Shown here: piece after piece, positions 44,156-53,539 of the stretch
Numbering within the stretch: position 1 is the first letter of the stretch
Layout: every line of letters begins with the position of its first letter
Assembly: GCF_014200575.1 (NCBI RefSeq)
Contig: NZ_JACHBZ010000001.1
Location: 248,001 to 312,000, forward strand
Length of the DNA stretch: 64,000 nucleotides
Source: Mucilaginibacter saanensis
Lineage (GTDB): Bacteria > Bacteroidota > Bacteroidia > Sphingobacteriales > Sphingobacteriaceae
Direction: 5' to 3'
The notes under the pieces: model-generated
The model's database searches: none
The model's input: only the letters and a program-made list of their open reading frames with translations
What the model was told of the DNA's origin: nothing
Program-made: the position numbers and the translations under genes

Positions 44156-44860
44156 ATGAATATCATTATAACAGGCGCTAGCAGCGGCGTAGGATTTGAA
44201 GCTGTAATTGAACTGATACTATCTGGTAACCATAAGGTAATTGCCCTGGCGCGCTCACAGGATAAGCTGGAGCGGCTGCTTGAAATTGCACATGGCCTGA
44301 ATCCTGACTGCCAGTTATATGCGCTTACTTTTGATATTGTACATGATGATTATGAGGGCTTACAGCAATTTATTGAAGTTAATTTTGATAGCCAGGTTGA
44401 TGTTTTAATTAACAACGCCGGCGTACTGATCAACAAACCATTTACCGAACTACTGGAAAGTGATTTTGTAGAAATGCTGCAAAGTAATTTTATGGGCCAC
44501 GTACGAATTATACAGGCGCTTTTGCCATTAATGCCTGCTGGCTCGCACATTTTAAATATTGGCAGCATGGGTGGTTTTCAGGGGAGTGCCAAGTTTTCGG
44601 GCTTGTCCGCTTATTCTGCCAGTAAGGCGGCCCTGCATACTTTAACGGAATGCCTGGCCCAGGAACTAATAGAGCAGGATATCAGGGTAAACTGCCTGTC
44701 ATTAGGCTCGGCTCAAACAGAAATGCTGGAGAAAGCCTTTCCAGGCTACCAATCACCGGTACTGGCGTTTGAAATGGGCAAGTACATAGCCGATTTTGCT
44801 CTCACCGGTCATAAATTTTATAACGGTAAAGTGTTGCCGGTTGCGGTGACAACGCCGTAG
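44156..44860 (+). CDS. SDR family oxidoreductase
   Basis: 234-residue short-chain dehydrogenase with an intact site: TGASSGVGFEAV, ALARSQDKLE, INNAGVLINKP, NIGSMGG and YSASKAALHTL. The cofactor loop LARSQ suggests NADP(H). It follows phhA after a repeat-filled 148-bp gap, so a shared promoter is uncertain. The substrate is unknown. Confidence 0.9.
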   Translation: MNIIITGASSGVGFEAVIELILSGNHKVIALARSQDKLERLLEIAHGLNPDCQLYALTFDIVHDDYEGLQQFIEVNFDSQVDVLINNAGVLINKPFTELLESDFVEMLQSNFMGHVRIIQALLPLMPAGSHILNIGSMGGFQGSAKFSGLSAYSASKAALHTLTECLAQELIEQDIRVNCLSLGSAQTEMLEKAFPGYQSPVLAFEMGKYIADFALTGHKFYNGKVLPVAVTTP

Positions 44861-44938
44861 GAGCCGGGTGCCGGGGTAGGGGAGCGAGGTTCGTGTTGTG
44901 GTAACGATAGAAACGTCTTTTTGTTAGGTTTAACATTT

Positions 44939-45012
44939 TGTCATCCTGACGAAGGATCTATTAGCCATAATGGTTGCCAGCTAACAGATGCTTCACTGCG
45001 TTCAGCATGACA
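44939..45012. repeat. Dispersed palindromic element, family A copy 4
   Basis: Ends TGTCATCCTGA and TTCAGCATGACA; inner GAAGGATCTATTAGC matches GCTAACAGATGCTTC in reverse. It lies 48 bp before guaA. Confidence 0.85.
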
Positions 45013-45049
45013 ATTTTTTAGAATGTCTGAAAATTTACGGGCAAAATCC

Positions 45050-45057
45050 TATCTTTG
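45050..45057 (+). promoter_or_regulatory. -7 box at the guaA start codon
   Basis: TATCTTTG (consensus TAnnTTTG) ends 3 bp before the guaA ATG at 45061. If this is the functional box, guaA mRNA is leaderless. Confidence 0.5.
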
Positions 45058-45060
45058 CCC

Positions 45061-46590
45061 ATGCAAGAAAAAATCCTCATTCTTGACTTTGGCTCGCAAT
45101 TCACCCAACTTATAGCGCGCCGTGTCAGGGAGCTCAATATTTACTGTGAGATTCACCCCTTTAATCATTATCCCGAAATTGACAGCACTGTAAAAGGTAT
45201 CATCCTTTCCGGCAGCCCTTATTCTGTAAGACAGGAAGATGCACCTCATTTTGATTTTGCACAATTTCATACCACACGCCCTATTTTAGGGGTTTGTTAC
45301 GGGGCTCAGTACGTTGCACATTTTCATGGCGGCGAGGTATTAGCTTCAAGCACCCGCGAGTATGGCCGGGCCAACCTTGACTATATCAACAAGGAAAATC
45401 CTTTGTTTAAAAACATTCCTGAAAATTCACAGGTGTGGATGTCGCATGGTGATACCATTGCCAGCATTGGCAACAATTTTGAAATTATTGCCAGTACAGA
45501 TAGTGTAAAGGTGGCGGCTTACCAGGTAACCGGTACCCAAACCTACGGTATACAGTTTCACCCCGAAGTAACCCATAGTATTGATGGTAAGCAATTACTG
45601 GAAAACTTTTTGGTTGATATTTGCGGTTGCCAGCAAGATTGGACACCCGACTCATTCATTGAAACAACCATTGCTGCCTTACAGGAAAAATTAGGCGATG
45701 ATAAAGTTGTATTAGGTTTATCTGGCGGTGTTGACTCATCTGTAGCAGCAGTATTATTGCACCAGGCTATAGGTAAAAACCTGCATTGCATATTTGTTGA
45801 TAACGGCTTGCTGCGTAAAGACGAGTACGAACAGGTACTTGACTCTTACAAGCACATGGGCCTCAATATAAAAGGCGTTGATGCCAAAAAACGTTTTTAC
45901 GATGCATTGGCTGGTTTAAGTGATCCTGAAAAGAAACGTAAAGCCATTGGCCGTGTATTCATCGAGGTTTTTGATGATGCTGCTCATGAGGTTAAAGACG
46001 TAAAATGGCTTGGCCAGGGTACTATTTATCCCGATATTATTGAATCGGTTTCGGTAAAGGGACCGTCGGCTACCATCAAATCGCATCATAACGTTGGTGG
46101 TTTGCCCGATTTTATGAAACTGAAAGTGGTTGAACCGCTAAACACCTTGTTTAAGGATGAAGTGAGGCGCGTAGGTAAGGCTTTAGGTATCGATCCGAAT
46201 ATTTTAGGCAGGCACCCTTTTCCGGGTCCGGGCTTGGCTATCAGGATATTAGGTGATGTTACACCAGAAAAAGTAGCTATATTGCAAGAGGCCGATGCAA
46301 TTTATATCAACAATTTGCGGTCATACGGTGTTTACGATAAGGTTTGGCAGGCCGGCGCTATATTTTTGCCGGTGCAATCAGTAGGGGTAATGGGCGATGA
46401 GCGTACTTATGAGAACGTGATTTGCCTGCGCGCTGTAGAATCATTAGATGGTATGACAGCCGATTGGTGCCATTTGCCTTATGATCTGCTGGCCAAAATC
46501 TCTAACGAGATCATTAATAACGTAAAAGGAATTAACCGGGTAGTATATGATATCAGTTCAAAACCGCCTGCTACCATTGAGTGGGAATAA
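45061..46590 (+). CDS. guaA: GMP synthase (glutamine-hydrolysing)
   Basis: 509-residue amidotransferase making GMP from XMP. The GATase class I domain has nucleophile Cys79 in [10 protein letters not shown] and [12 protein letters not shown]; the ATP-pyrophosphatase domain has the P-loop [15 protein letters not shown]; the C-terminal dimerisation domain has [16 protein letters not shown]. The ATG at 45061 is chosen (a TTG two codons earlier is rejected). The last 44 bp overlap the start of the lipoprotein gene in another frame. Confidence 0.96.
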   Translation: MQEKILILDFGSQFTQLIARRVRELNIYCEIHPFNHYPEIDSTVKGIILSGSPYSVRQEDAPHFDFAQFHTTRPILGVCYGAQYVAHFHGGEVLASSTREYGRANLDYINKENPLFKNIPENSQVWMSHGDTIASIGNNFEIIASTDSVKVAAYQVTGTQTYGIQFHPEVTHSIDGKQLLENFLVDICGCQQDWTPDSFIETTIAALQEKLGDDKVVLGLSGGVDSSVAAVLLHQAIGKNLHCIFVDNGLLRKDEYEQVLDSYKHMGLNIKGVDAKKRFYDALAGLSDPEKKRKAIGRVFIEVFDDAAHEVKDVKWLGQGTIYPDIIESVSVKGPSATIKSHHNVGGLPDFMKLKVVEPLNTLFKDEVRRVGKALGIDPNILGRHPFPGPGLAIRILGDVTPEKVAILQEADAIYINNLRSYGVYDKVWQAGAIFLPVQSVGVMGDERTYENVICLRAVESLDGMTADWCHLPYDLLAKISNEIINNVKGINRVVYDISSKPPATIEWE

Positions 46591-47794
46591 ATGGTTATTG
46601 TGTTTTATTACGGCGCTGATACTGGGTGCATGTTCGCCAAAGGTGCGGCCGGTATCAACGCCTGTAGCAAAACAAACTGAAAAGCCCGAAAATAAAGTTG
46701 TTGAAAAGCCTGCGGTTAAACCACCCGAGGTTAAGGCCGCTGTAATATCTATGATATTGCCCCTGGGGTTAGATCATGTAAGGCCCCGTTCATACACCAG
46801 TGCAGGCCTTACCAAGGCTAATATGAGTGTAGAGTACTACCAGGGTTTTAAACTTGCGTTAGACTCGCTGGCTGCCGCCGGAGATAATTTTAAACTGCAA
46901 CTGTACGATTCAAAGGATGATGCCTCGGCAGCACACAGTTTGGCGTATAACCCCCAGATCAGAACGAGCGACCTGGTTGTAGGTCCGGTTTTTCCGGATG
47001 TTATTAAGGAGTTTAGTGCAATAGTAGGTACACGTGTGTCAGTTTTGTCGCCGTTGTCGCCTGCATCACCGGCTACTATCAATAACCGTAACTTAATTAC
47101 AGCTATCCCACCGCTGGAGTACCATGCCTGGGGCGCAGCGCAGTTTATCAATGACAAGTTAAAACCCAAAAAGATCTTTGTCCTGCGCTCAGGCTTTAGC
47201 CAGGAGAACGATTATGTAGTTAACTTTAAAAAGGCTATTGACAGCCTGAGCAAAAAAAAGGTAAGGGTAGTAAGCGTCATTATATCACGCGGCAAGTTAA
47301 GCGGGTTAATTTCGCAGCTTTCAAAAACAGAACCTAATGTGTTTGTAATACCGGCTACAGATCAGGCTTTTTTAGGGGTTACGTTACGCTCGCTTGATAC
47401 ATTGAACAAGCATTATCCGGTAGTGTTGTTTGGCCATCCAAGCTGGGAGAAATTCAATTTTTTAAAGGCGGATATCCTGCAGCGGCTCAAAACGCATATA
47501 ACATCGGCCGATAAAATAAGTTACAAACAAGAGGCTACAATTGCTTTTTTGCGTAACTATCGTAAAGCATATCACGTTGAACCTACCGACTTTGCCATTA
47601 AAGGTTTTGATGAGGGTTTATACTTTGGCAGACAGCTTTTTGCCGGGGATAAGGGGCTGACGGCATTGGATAAAACAGATTTTACAGGTATACATAACAG
47701 CTTTCACTTTGAAAAAAAGCCAGGACTGGGATGGGTTAATACGCATGTAAACATATTAATGTACACAAATTTCGAGTTAAAACAGGTAGAATGA
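46547..47794 (+). CDS. Lipoprotein with type 1 periplasmic-binding fold (ABC substrate-binding/LpoA-like)
   Basis: 415 residues. The lipobox LGAC (about residues 26-29) follows a hydrophobic segment, so it is a lipoprotein, and a Pro/Lys/Val-rich linker follows. The rest (about 70-410) is a Venus-flytrap PBP1-fold region ([42 protein letters not shown]). Members include amino-acid binding proteins and the LpoA group, but there is no transporter gene here. The start codon is 44 bp inside guaA, and translation would overlap. It ends with an ATGA overlap to the next gene. Confidence 0.82.
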   Translation: MISVQNRLLPLSGNKWLLCFITALILGACSPKVRPVSTPVAKQTEKPENKVVEKPAVKPPEVKAAVISMILPLGLDHVRPRSYTSAGLTKANMSVEYYQGFKLALDSLAAAGDNFKLQLYDSKDDASAAHSLAYNPQIRTSDLVVGPVFPDVIKEFSAIVGTRVSVLSPLSPASPATINNRNLITAIPPLEYHAWGAAQFINDKLKPKKIFVLRSGFSQENDYVVNFKKAIDSLSKKKVRVVSVIISRGKLSGLISQLSKTEPNVFVIPATDQAFLGVTLRSLDTLNKHYPVVLFGHPSWEKFNFLKADILQRLKTHITSADKISYKQEATIAFLRNYRKAYHVEPTDFAIKGFDEGLYFGRQLFAGDKGLTALDKTDFTGIHNSFHFEKKPGLGWVNTHVNILMYTNFELKQVE

Positions 47795-48963
47795 AGGCCA
47801 TAAACCAGCTTAAAACGTTTCAGCGAATATTGGGTGAATACCCTGCAGATACGCCTCTAAGTAAATTTTTACCCGGTTTTTACAGGCAAAATAAACAAAT
47901 GGGCTCAACCGACAGGCGCATAGCTAACCGGTTGATGTACAATTATTTCAGGATAGGGCGGGTGCTGCCAGATTTCCCTGCAGATGAACGCCTGTTTGTT
48001 GCTGAGTTTTTATGTAATACCCAAACCAATTCCTTTTTACAGAATTTTAAACCCGATTGGGCTGCTTGTATCGGCTTTAATGTGGATGATAAGTTGGCCC
48101 TTATAAAAATGGCCCATCCCAGTTTTAATTTAAGCGATGTATTTCCCTGGAGCACTGAGGTATCGGCAGGGATTGACAAGGATGCCTTTCTGAAATCGTT
48201 TTTCAGCCAGCCCGATCTTTTTATCAGGGTGCGTAATGGTTATGACCACCTGGTTAAAGCCGAACTTGCCAAAGCTCAAATTTCATTTAAGGACGAGGGC
48301 AACGGATGTTTTTCGCTACCTAATGGCACCCGTTTAGAAACCATATTCACTAAGCAACACTGGTTTGAGGTGCAGGATTTTTCTTCACAGCAAACGGGTA
48401 ACTTTTTCCGGCCGCAGCGTTGGGATAGTTGGTGGGACGCCTGTGCGGCATCGGGTGGTAAATCGCTTTTGCTGCATGAAGATGAGCCCAATATTAAACT
48501 GGTTGTTTCTGATATCCGCGAATCTGTACTGGCCAATCTGGACGAGCGTTTTCATTTGGCTGGTTTAACCAAATATCAGAAAAAAGCGCTTGACCTTACC
48601 ACCAATGTTGACCAAACCCTGCATGATTACGCTTTTGACGGGATAATTTTAGATGCACCCTGCAGTGGCTCCGGCACCTGGGGACGTACTCCCGAAATGA
48701 TAGCTCAATTTGATCAGCATAAGATTGAATTTTTCCAGAAACTGCAAAAAAGCATAGCTCAAAATGTAGCGAAATATTTAAAGGCAGGCAAGCCGCTCAT
48801 TTACATTACCTGCTCAGCCTTTAAGGGCGAGAATGAGGATGTGGTTGACTACCTGGTAAAAGAACTTGGCCTCAAGCTGGAAGAGAGTAAAGTACTGAAA
48901 GGCTATGAGCGTAAGGCCGATACGATGTTTGTGGCAAGGCTAAGCCCCCCGGTGGCTAAATAA
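47791..48963 (+). CDS. RsmB/NOP-family RNA (cytosine-C5) methyltransferase
   Basis: 390-residue SAM-dependent methyltransferase. The two catalytic cysteines are visible: Cys291 in LDAPCSGSGTWGRTPEM and Cys341 in YITCSAFKGENED. VSDIRESVLANL resembles the SAM-binding acidic loop. The N-terminal part is a short RsmB-like helical region. The rRNA or tRNA target cannot be told from this. Four-bp overlap with the lipoprotein gene. Confidence 0.9.
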   Translation: MKAINQLKTFQRILGEYPADTPLSKFLPGFYRQNKQMGSTDRRIANRLMYNYFRIGRVLPDFPADERLFVAEFLCNTQTNSFLQNFKPDWAACIGFNVDDKLALIKMAHPSFNLSDVFPWSTEVSAGIDKDAFLKSFFSQPDLFIRVRNGYDHLVKAELAKAQISFKDEGNGCFSLPNGTRLETIFTKQHWFEVQDFSSQQTGNFFRPQRWDSWWDACAASGGKSLLLHEDEPNIKLVVSDIRESVLANLDERFHLAGLTKYQKKALDLTTNVDQTLHDYAFDGIILDAPCSGSGTWGRTPEMIAQFDQHKIEFFQKLQKSIAQNVAKYLKAGKPLIYITCSAFKGENEDVVDYLVKELGLKLEESKVLKGYERKADTMFVARLSPPVAK

Positions 48964-49131
48964 AAGAAAGTATTTACCCATTATTATTGGGTAGAATCCT
49001 CAAAAAGTGCGTCCTCCTTCGTGATAAAACTCCAAAAAAGCGCAGAAGGATAAATGCTATACTCCATCAGGTTCCATAGGTGTTTATAAGGTTTAACCTT
49101 TCTCCTCAATTTATAAAAAAATGAAAATAAA

Positions 49132-49163
49132 TTTGCGCAACTGATTGATTGCGATTATATTTG
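49132..49163 (+). promoter_or_regulatory. Promoter of the arsR-SRPBCC operon
   Basis: -33 TTTG (49132-49135) and -7 TATATTTG (49156-49163), 20 bp apart, exactly the spacing of the Bacteroidota housekeeping promoter. The -7 box lies in the spacer of the inverted repeat at 49137-49178. Confidence 0.75.
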
Positions 49164-49178
49164 CAATCAATCAGTTGC
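49137..49178. promoter_or_regulatory. Perfect inverted-repeat operator of ArsR regulator
   Basis: GCAACTGATTGATTGC (49137-49152) and its exact reverse complement (49163-49178) flank a 10-bp spacer holding the -7 box. The right arm ends 7 bp before the arsR ATG. Arms of this length so placed are the expected operator of an autoregulated ArsR-type dimer. Confidence 0.85.
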
Positions 49179-49185
49179 ATATTGT

Positions 49186-49491
49186 ATGAGAAGAGATATT
49201 TTTCAGGCCGTTGCTGACCCGACACGACGGGCAATTTTAGGTTTACTGGCATTGCAGGCGATGACACCAAACGCCATTGCCGAGCATTTTGATAGTACCC
49301 GGCAGGCGGTATCAAAGCACATTCAGATATTGACAGAATGTGAAGTGGTTAAGCAACAGCAAACTGGAAGAGAGATTTATTACCATTTTAATCCGCAGAA
49401 AATGAAAGAAATAGACCTGTGGCTTGATCGTTTCCGGAAATTGTGGGATGATCGTTTTGACCAATTAGATAACCTATTAAAAGACCTATAA
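49186..49491 (+). CDS. ArsR-family winged-helix regulator
   Basis: 101-residue ArsR/SmtB-type repressor: [19 protein letters not shown], the helix-turn-helix [23 protein letters not shown], and the wing GREIYYHF. No cysteine metal site is visible, so it belongs to the metal-independent PadR/ArsR-like type often found with SRPBCC genes. The SRPBCC gene follows after 10 bp. Strong palindromic operator in front, indicating autoregulation. Confidence 0.92.
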   Translation: MRRDIFQAVADPTRRAILGLLALQAMTPNAIAEHFDSTRQAVSKHIQILTECEVVKQQQTGREIYYHFNPQKMKEIDLWLDRFRKLWDDRFDQLDNLLKDL

Positions 49492-49501
49492 ATTAACCAA
49501 C

Positions 49502-49999
49502 ATGACTACAAAAACAGTGATTTCAAAAGATCTGGCTAACAAAAAGATCCATGTTACACGGGAATTTGCCGCTCCCGTTGAAAAGGTATGGAAAGCATGG
49601 ACAGAAAGCAGTATATTGGATAAATGGTGGGCGCCAAAACCCTGGAGAGCCGAAACCAAAATCCTTGATTTTAAAGAGGGCGGCCTATGGCTTTATAGCA
49701 TGAACGGGCCCAATGGCGAAAGCTCATGGTGCCGGGTAGATTTTAGGGCCATAAAGCCACAGCAAAGTTTTGCTACAACCGCAAGGTTTTGTGATGAAGA
49801 GGGTAATGCCGATAGTAGTTTCCCGGCTATGCACTGGGTAATTGCATTTCATGCAACGGAAGCGGGAGCCAAAGTTGAGGTCGAGATTGCATTTGACGAT
49901 GAAGCCGATATGGAAAAAATAATTGCAATGGGCTTTGAAGCCGGCTTTAGCATGGGGCTTGGTAACCTGGATGAGTTATTGCAGCTTAACGCTATTTAA
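49502..49999 (+). CDS. SRPBCC/AHSA1 domain protein
   Basis: 165-residue START-like hydrophobic-cavity protein (AHSA1 type): TREFAAPVEKVWKAWTESSI, WWAPKPWRAE, GGLWLYSMNG, and a C-terminal helix (EAGFSMGLGNLDELLQL). It shares a transcript with the ArsR repressor, a typical pair in soil bacteria. It probably binds a small hydrophobic ligand. Whether the ligand also releases the repressor is untested. Confidence 0.9.
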   Translation: MTTKTVISKDLANKKIHVTREFAAPVEKVWKAWTESSILDKWWAPKPWRAETKILDFKEGGLWLYSMNGPNGESSWCRVDFRAIKPQQSFATTARFCDEEGNADSSFPAMHWVIAFHATEAGAKVEVEIAFDDEADMEKIIAMGFEAGFSMGLGNLDELLQLNAI

Positions 50000-50014
50000 A
50001 AAAATACAACATAT

Positions 50015-50050
50015 AAAAGGAGGCTATCCGCAAAGGGCAGCCTCTTTTTT
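50015..50050 (+). terminator. Terminator of the arsR-SRPBCC operon
   Basis: GAGGCT pairs with AGCCTC with an inner CC/GG pair and short loop, then TTTTTT; 20 bp past the SRPBCC stop. Confidence 0.8.
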
Positions 50051-50120
50051 GTTTGATGACAGACTGGCTGTATTTGAGTAACAGCAGATAAAAGGTCATT
50101 CTAATGCTTATGTAATTCAA

Positions 50121-50150
50121 AAAGCTCTCCCTTCAGGGGGCTGGGGGGAC
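50121..50150. repeat. Short hairpin element, family C copy 2
   Basis: AAAAGCTCTCCCTTCAGGGGG followed by GCTGGGGGG, resembling the element at 40069. It lies just past the marC-like stop. Confidence 0.5.
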
Positions 50151-50719
50151 TACAAATGCGTATTACTCCTGAATAGTTTTATGGCTATTGCCAATAGTAT
50201 AATACCAAATGCCTTGCGTAATATACTAAGGCCGGTTGGGCCTAATAATTTTTCGAGCCATTTTACATTTTTGAGCACCATATAAACTACAATGGTGTTC
50301 AGTACTATGCCAACCAATATATTTTGTGTTTGGTATTGCGATTTCAGGGAAAGCAAGGTGGTCATGGTACCCGCACCTGCAATAAGCGGGAAAGCAATGG
50401 GTACTATAGAGGCAGACTGCGGCATTTCTTCCTTGAAAAAGGTGGCTCCCAATATCATTTCCATGGCTATAATAAAAATAACCAGGGAACCTGCTATAGC
50501 AAACGAGGCTATATCCAAGCCAATAACGGCCAGCAGTTCATCGCCCACAAATAAAAACACGATCATTAAAACCAGAACTGCAATGCTGGCCTTTTCTGAT
50601 TCTATATGCCCTACACGCTGCCTTACCTGAATGATTACCGGTATAGCCCCCAAAATATCAATAATGGCGAAAAGGATCATGGTAACCGATAATACCTCTC
50701 TGAAAATTAATGGATGCAT
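50150..50719 (-). CDS. MarC family membrane protein
   Basis: 189-residue six-helix membrane protein of the MarC family (UPF0056). Typical are FREVLSVTMILFAIIDILGAIPV in the first helix, IAMEMILGATFFKEEMP, and the helix IAFPLIAGAGTMTTLLSL. The function is not established despite the name. The MFS gene is upstream, 13 bp away, so the two are probably cotranscribed. Confidence 0.88.
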   Translation of the reverse strand: MHPLIFREVLSVTMILFAIIDILGAIPVIIQVRQRVGHIESEKASIAVLVLMIVFLFVGDELLAVIGLDIASFAIAGSLVIFIIAMEMILGATFFKEEMPQSASIVPIAFPLIAGAGTMTTLLSLKSQYQTQNILVGIVLNTIVVYMVLKNVKWLEKLLGPTGLSILRKAFGIILLAIAIKLFRSNTHL

Positions 50720-50732
50720 GGTTGTAGGATTT

Positions 50733-51890
50733 TTATTCGCGTGCTTTTAACCTGAAACTTAACAAAAGGGCTATTAAAATATAAAAGGAAGATAAGAAGA
50801 AAATGCCATGTACAGAAATTAAAGCTGCAAAGCCCGCTGTAACAGGTCCAAGTGTTTGCCCAATGGAGGCGTAAGACTGGTTGATGCCCAGTATTTTGCC
50901 CTGTTCGTTATGGTCAATATGATCGGCAATAATGGCGTTGATCATAGGATTGCGCAGACCATTAAACAAGCCATAAATACAAATGCCGGTAATAAAAGTA
51001 ATAAACTCGTTGGTGAGCCCGGTGATGAACATGGCCACCATACACAATATGGTGGATAGCATGAGGATAACGGATTTTGACGAAAACCTTTTGGTTAACA
51101 GCGGAACGCATAACTGCATAACAATGCCGCTTATGCCAAAACCTGCGTATAAAATACCTATTTGTGTAGGGCTTATTTTTAGTACATCAACACTAAAGGT
51201 TTGAAAGCCAATGATCATGGTAAACTGCGCCATAGTAAGCATAAAACCAGTGAATACTGCTGTGCCTATAACCGGGCGTTTTAAGGTATTTACCAGTTCT
51301 GAAAACTTAAAATTGGCTTTAATATTCTTTTTAGGATCAGGCGGGTTGGTTTCTTTCAGGATAAAGATGGTACACAGGGTACCGATAAGCGAGATGCCCG
51401 CTGCAAAAAAGAAAGGTACCTGCGGGCCAAATTTATTAAGCAAGCCACCAATGGCGGGGCCTATCACAAAGCCAAAGCCAAATGCCGAGCCCAATATGCC
51501 AAACTTTTTTGCCCGGTTTTGTGGTGTTGCCGTATCTGATACCATAGCCTGCGCTACGGACACATTGCCGCCGGTAAGTCCGTCAAGGATACGTGCCGAA
51601 AATAGCATAAATACGCTGCTGGCCCAGGCAAACAATAAAAAAGAGAGGAAGGTTCCGGCCAGACTGATGGCAAGTATTGGTTTGCGCCCCCATTTGTCAG
51701 ATAACGAGCCTAATACCGGCGTGGCAAAAAACTGCGCCACCGAGAAAGAGGCCGTAAGGATGCCCAGGGTTTCGCCGGTAATGCCAAAGGTTTTGCCGTA
51801 AGTGTATAATACTGGCACAATAATGCCAAATCCCAACGAGTTGATGACACATACAAATACTAATACCCAAAGATTTTTATCGCCCTGCAT
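50733..51890 (-). CDS. MFS transporter (drug-export type)
   Basis: 385 residues, about 12 membrane segments. The motif A loop GSLSDKWGRKPIL follows helix 2, and antiporter motif C appears in FGFVIGPAIGG in helix 5, supporting proton-coupled export of the TetA/bicyclomycin-like DHA1 type. The exported substrate is unknown. It precedes the MarC gene by 13 bp. Confidence 0.88.
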   Translation of the reverse strand: MQGDKNLWVLVFVCVINSLGFGIIVPVLYTYGKTFGITGETLGILTASFSVAQFFATPVLGSLSDKWGRKPILAISLAGTFLSFLLFAWASSVFMLFSARILDGLTGGNVSVAQAMVSDTATPQNRAKKFGILGSAFGFGFVIGPAIGGLLNKFGPQVPFFFAAGISLIGTLCTIFILKETNPPDPKKNIKANFKFSELVNTLKRPVIGTAVFTGFMLTMAQFTMIIGFQTFSVDVLKISPTQIGILYAGFGISGIVMQLCVPLLTKRFSSKSVILMLSTILCMVAMFITGLTNEFITFITGICIYGLFNGLRNPMINAIIADHIDHNEQGKILGINQSYASIGQTLGPVTAGFAALISVHGIFFLSSFYILIALLLSFRLKARE

Positions 51891-51928
51891 GAATTGGTTT
51901 TACCTTTAGGTAATAAATGATAAGGTAA

Positions 51929-51963
51929 CAAAAAAGGTTCTGAAAAATCAGAACCTTTTTTAA
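51929..51963 (-). terminator. Terminator of the APC permease gene
   Basis: AAAAAGGTTCTGA pairs with TCAGAACCTTTTT across AAAA; on the reverse strand a T-run follows. 20 bp past the permease stop. Confidence 0.88.
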
Positions 51964-51982
51964 ATATCACCGTAATTTTATA

Positions 51983-53539
51983 TTACTCAACAAATTTAGG
52001 GTTGATAGGGTCGTTAGCGCCTTCTACCTTGCCATGACGTACGTGTGAACGTTTAATACTGTAGCCAAAGTAAATAATAAAGCCTATCAGTAACCAAACA
52101 ATTAACCTGGCCCAGTTTTCCCAACCCTCGCTGGCGATCATACACAAACATATCAGCGCACCCAGCGGGCAAACAATCATGTACAGTGGCGTTTTGAACG
52201 GACGTACAATGTTTGGATCAGTTCTGCGGAGGATAAATATACCCAGGCAAACCAGTACGAAGGCAAACAGGGTACCTATACTCACCATATCGCCCACATA
52301 TTTATCAGGAATAAAACCTGCAAATATGGATACAAATCCAAAAAATAACCATTGTGATTTATACGGTGTGCGGTACTTAGGGTGTAGTTTTGAAAATACC
52401 TTAGGTATTAAACCATCTGTGCTCATGGTATAAAAAACACGGGTTTGTCCCATTAGCATCACCAGGATAACCGAAGAGAAACCGGCAAGGATAGATACCG
52501 TAACAAATGATGCTAACCATCCGTAACCCGGCATTGCGGTTTTAATGGCATAACTTACAGATGCTTCTTTACCTTGTATCAGGAAATCTTTATAAGATAC
52601 TAAACCGGTTAACACGTGTGAGAACAGGATGTACAATGCAGTACAAAAAACCAATGATATAAGGATACCTTTTGGCATATCCCTTTGTGGGTTTTTAGCT
52701 TCCTGTGCCGCTGTAGATACGGCGTCAAAACCAATAAAGGCAAAAAACACGACACTCGCACCGCGTAAAACGCCCAGCCAGCCATGGTTAAACGTATCGC
52801 CGTAATCAACAATACCCGTACTAACCTTAACGGTACCAGCATCGGCAGGGATCATGTATGGTGTATGAAATGCAGGGTTAATAAAATGCCAGCCTAAACC
52901 AATAATCATTAATACAATGGCTACCTTAACAATAACAATAACGTTATTTACAACTGCCGATTCCGCAGTACCGCGGATCAGTAACAGCGTTAACAGGAAC
53001 AATATAAGTATAGCCGGTAAGTTTACAATTCCCCTGGTACCTGCTTCTGCAGCATACATGCCCGCAGTAGTGTTGGATACCTCCATGAACGAATGTGTCC
53101 ATTGGTAGGGGATATGGAAATTAAAAAATGTAGTTAAAAACTCATTAAAATACTGCGACCAGCCAATAGCTACCGTAGCGGCACCCAGGGCATATTCCAG
53201 CACCAGATCCCAGCCTATTATCCAGGCAATAAACTCGCCCATGGTAGCGTAGGAGTAGGTGTAGGCCGAGCCTGCTATAGGTATCATACTGGCAAATTCT
53301 GCATAGCATAAACCGGCCAGGGCGCAGCCAGCAGCTGCAATCAGGAATGAAATGGTAACGGCTGGTCCTGCATGTTCGCCTGCTGCTGCAGCAGTACGCA
53401 CAAAAATACCAGCCCCTATTATAGCGCCAATTCCCAGCGCTATAAGCGATCCAACGCCTAAGGTTCTTTTCAGCGATTTCTCCGTCTCTGCCGAGGCAGC
53501 CATCAATTGCTGAATAGGTTTCTTAATAAATAACTTCAT
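51983..53539 (-). CDS. APC-family amino acid permease (cationic amino acid transporter type)
   Basis: 518-residue permease with about 12-14 membrane segments; the first helix carries the substrate-binding motif LGIGAIIGAGIFV, and VFFAFIGFDAVSTAAQEAKNP is the sixth helix. It is of the YfnA/CAT subfamily. The upstream 690-bp gap contains repeated GGTTACA motifs. Amino-acid specificity is not identifiable. Confidence 0.92.
   Translation of the reverse strand: MKLFIKKPIQQLMAASAETEKSLKRTLGVGSLIALGIGAIIGAGIFVRTAAAAGEHAGPAVTISFLIAAAGCALAGLCYAEFASMIPIAGSAYTYSYATMGEFIAWIIGWDLVLEYALGAATVAIGWSQYFNEFLTTFFNFHIPYQWTHSFMEVSNTTAGMYAAEAGTRGIVNLPAILILFLLTLLLIRGTAESAVVNNVIVIVKVAIVLMIIGLGWHFINPAFHTPYMIPADAGTVKVSTGIVDYGDTFNHGWLGVLRGASVVFFAFIGFDAVSTAAQEAKNPQRDMPKGILISLVFCTALYILFSHVLTGLVSYKDFLIQGKEASVSYAIKTAMPGYGWLASFVTVSILAGFSSVILVMLMGQTRVFYTMSTDGLIPKVFSKLHPKYRTPYKSQWLFFGFVSIFAGFIPDKYVGDMVSIGTLFAFVLVCLGIFILRRTDPNIVRPFKTPLYMIVCPLGALICLCMIASEGWENWARLIVWLLIGFIIYFGYSIKRSHVRHGKVEGANDPINPKFVE

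Noticed and set aside
50733..51890. A tetracycline-resistance call for the MFS transporter
   Set aside because: General DHA1 motifs only; nothing distinguishes a drug target.
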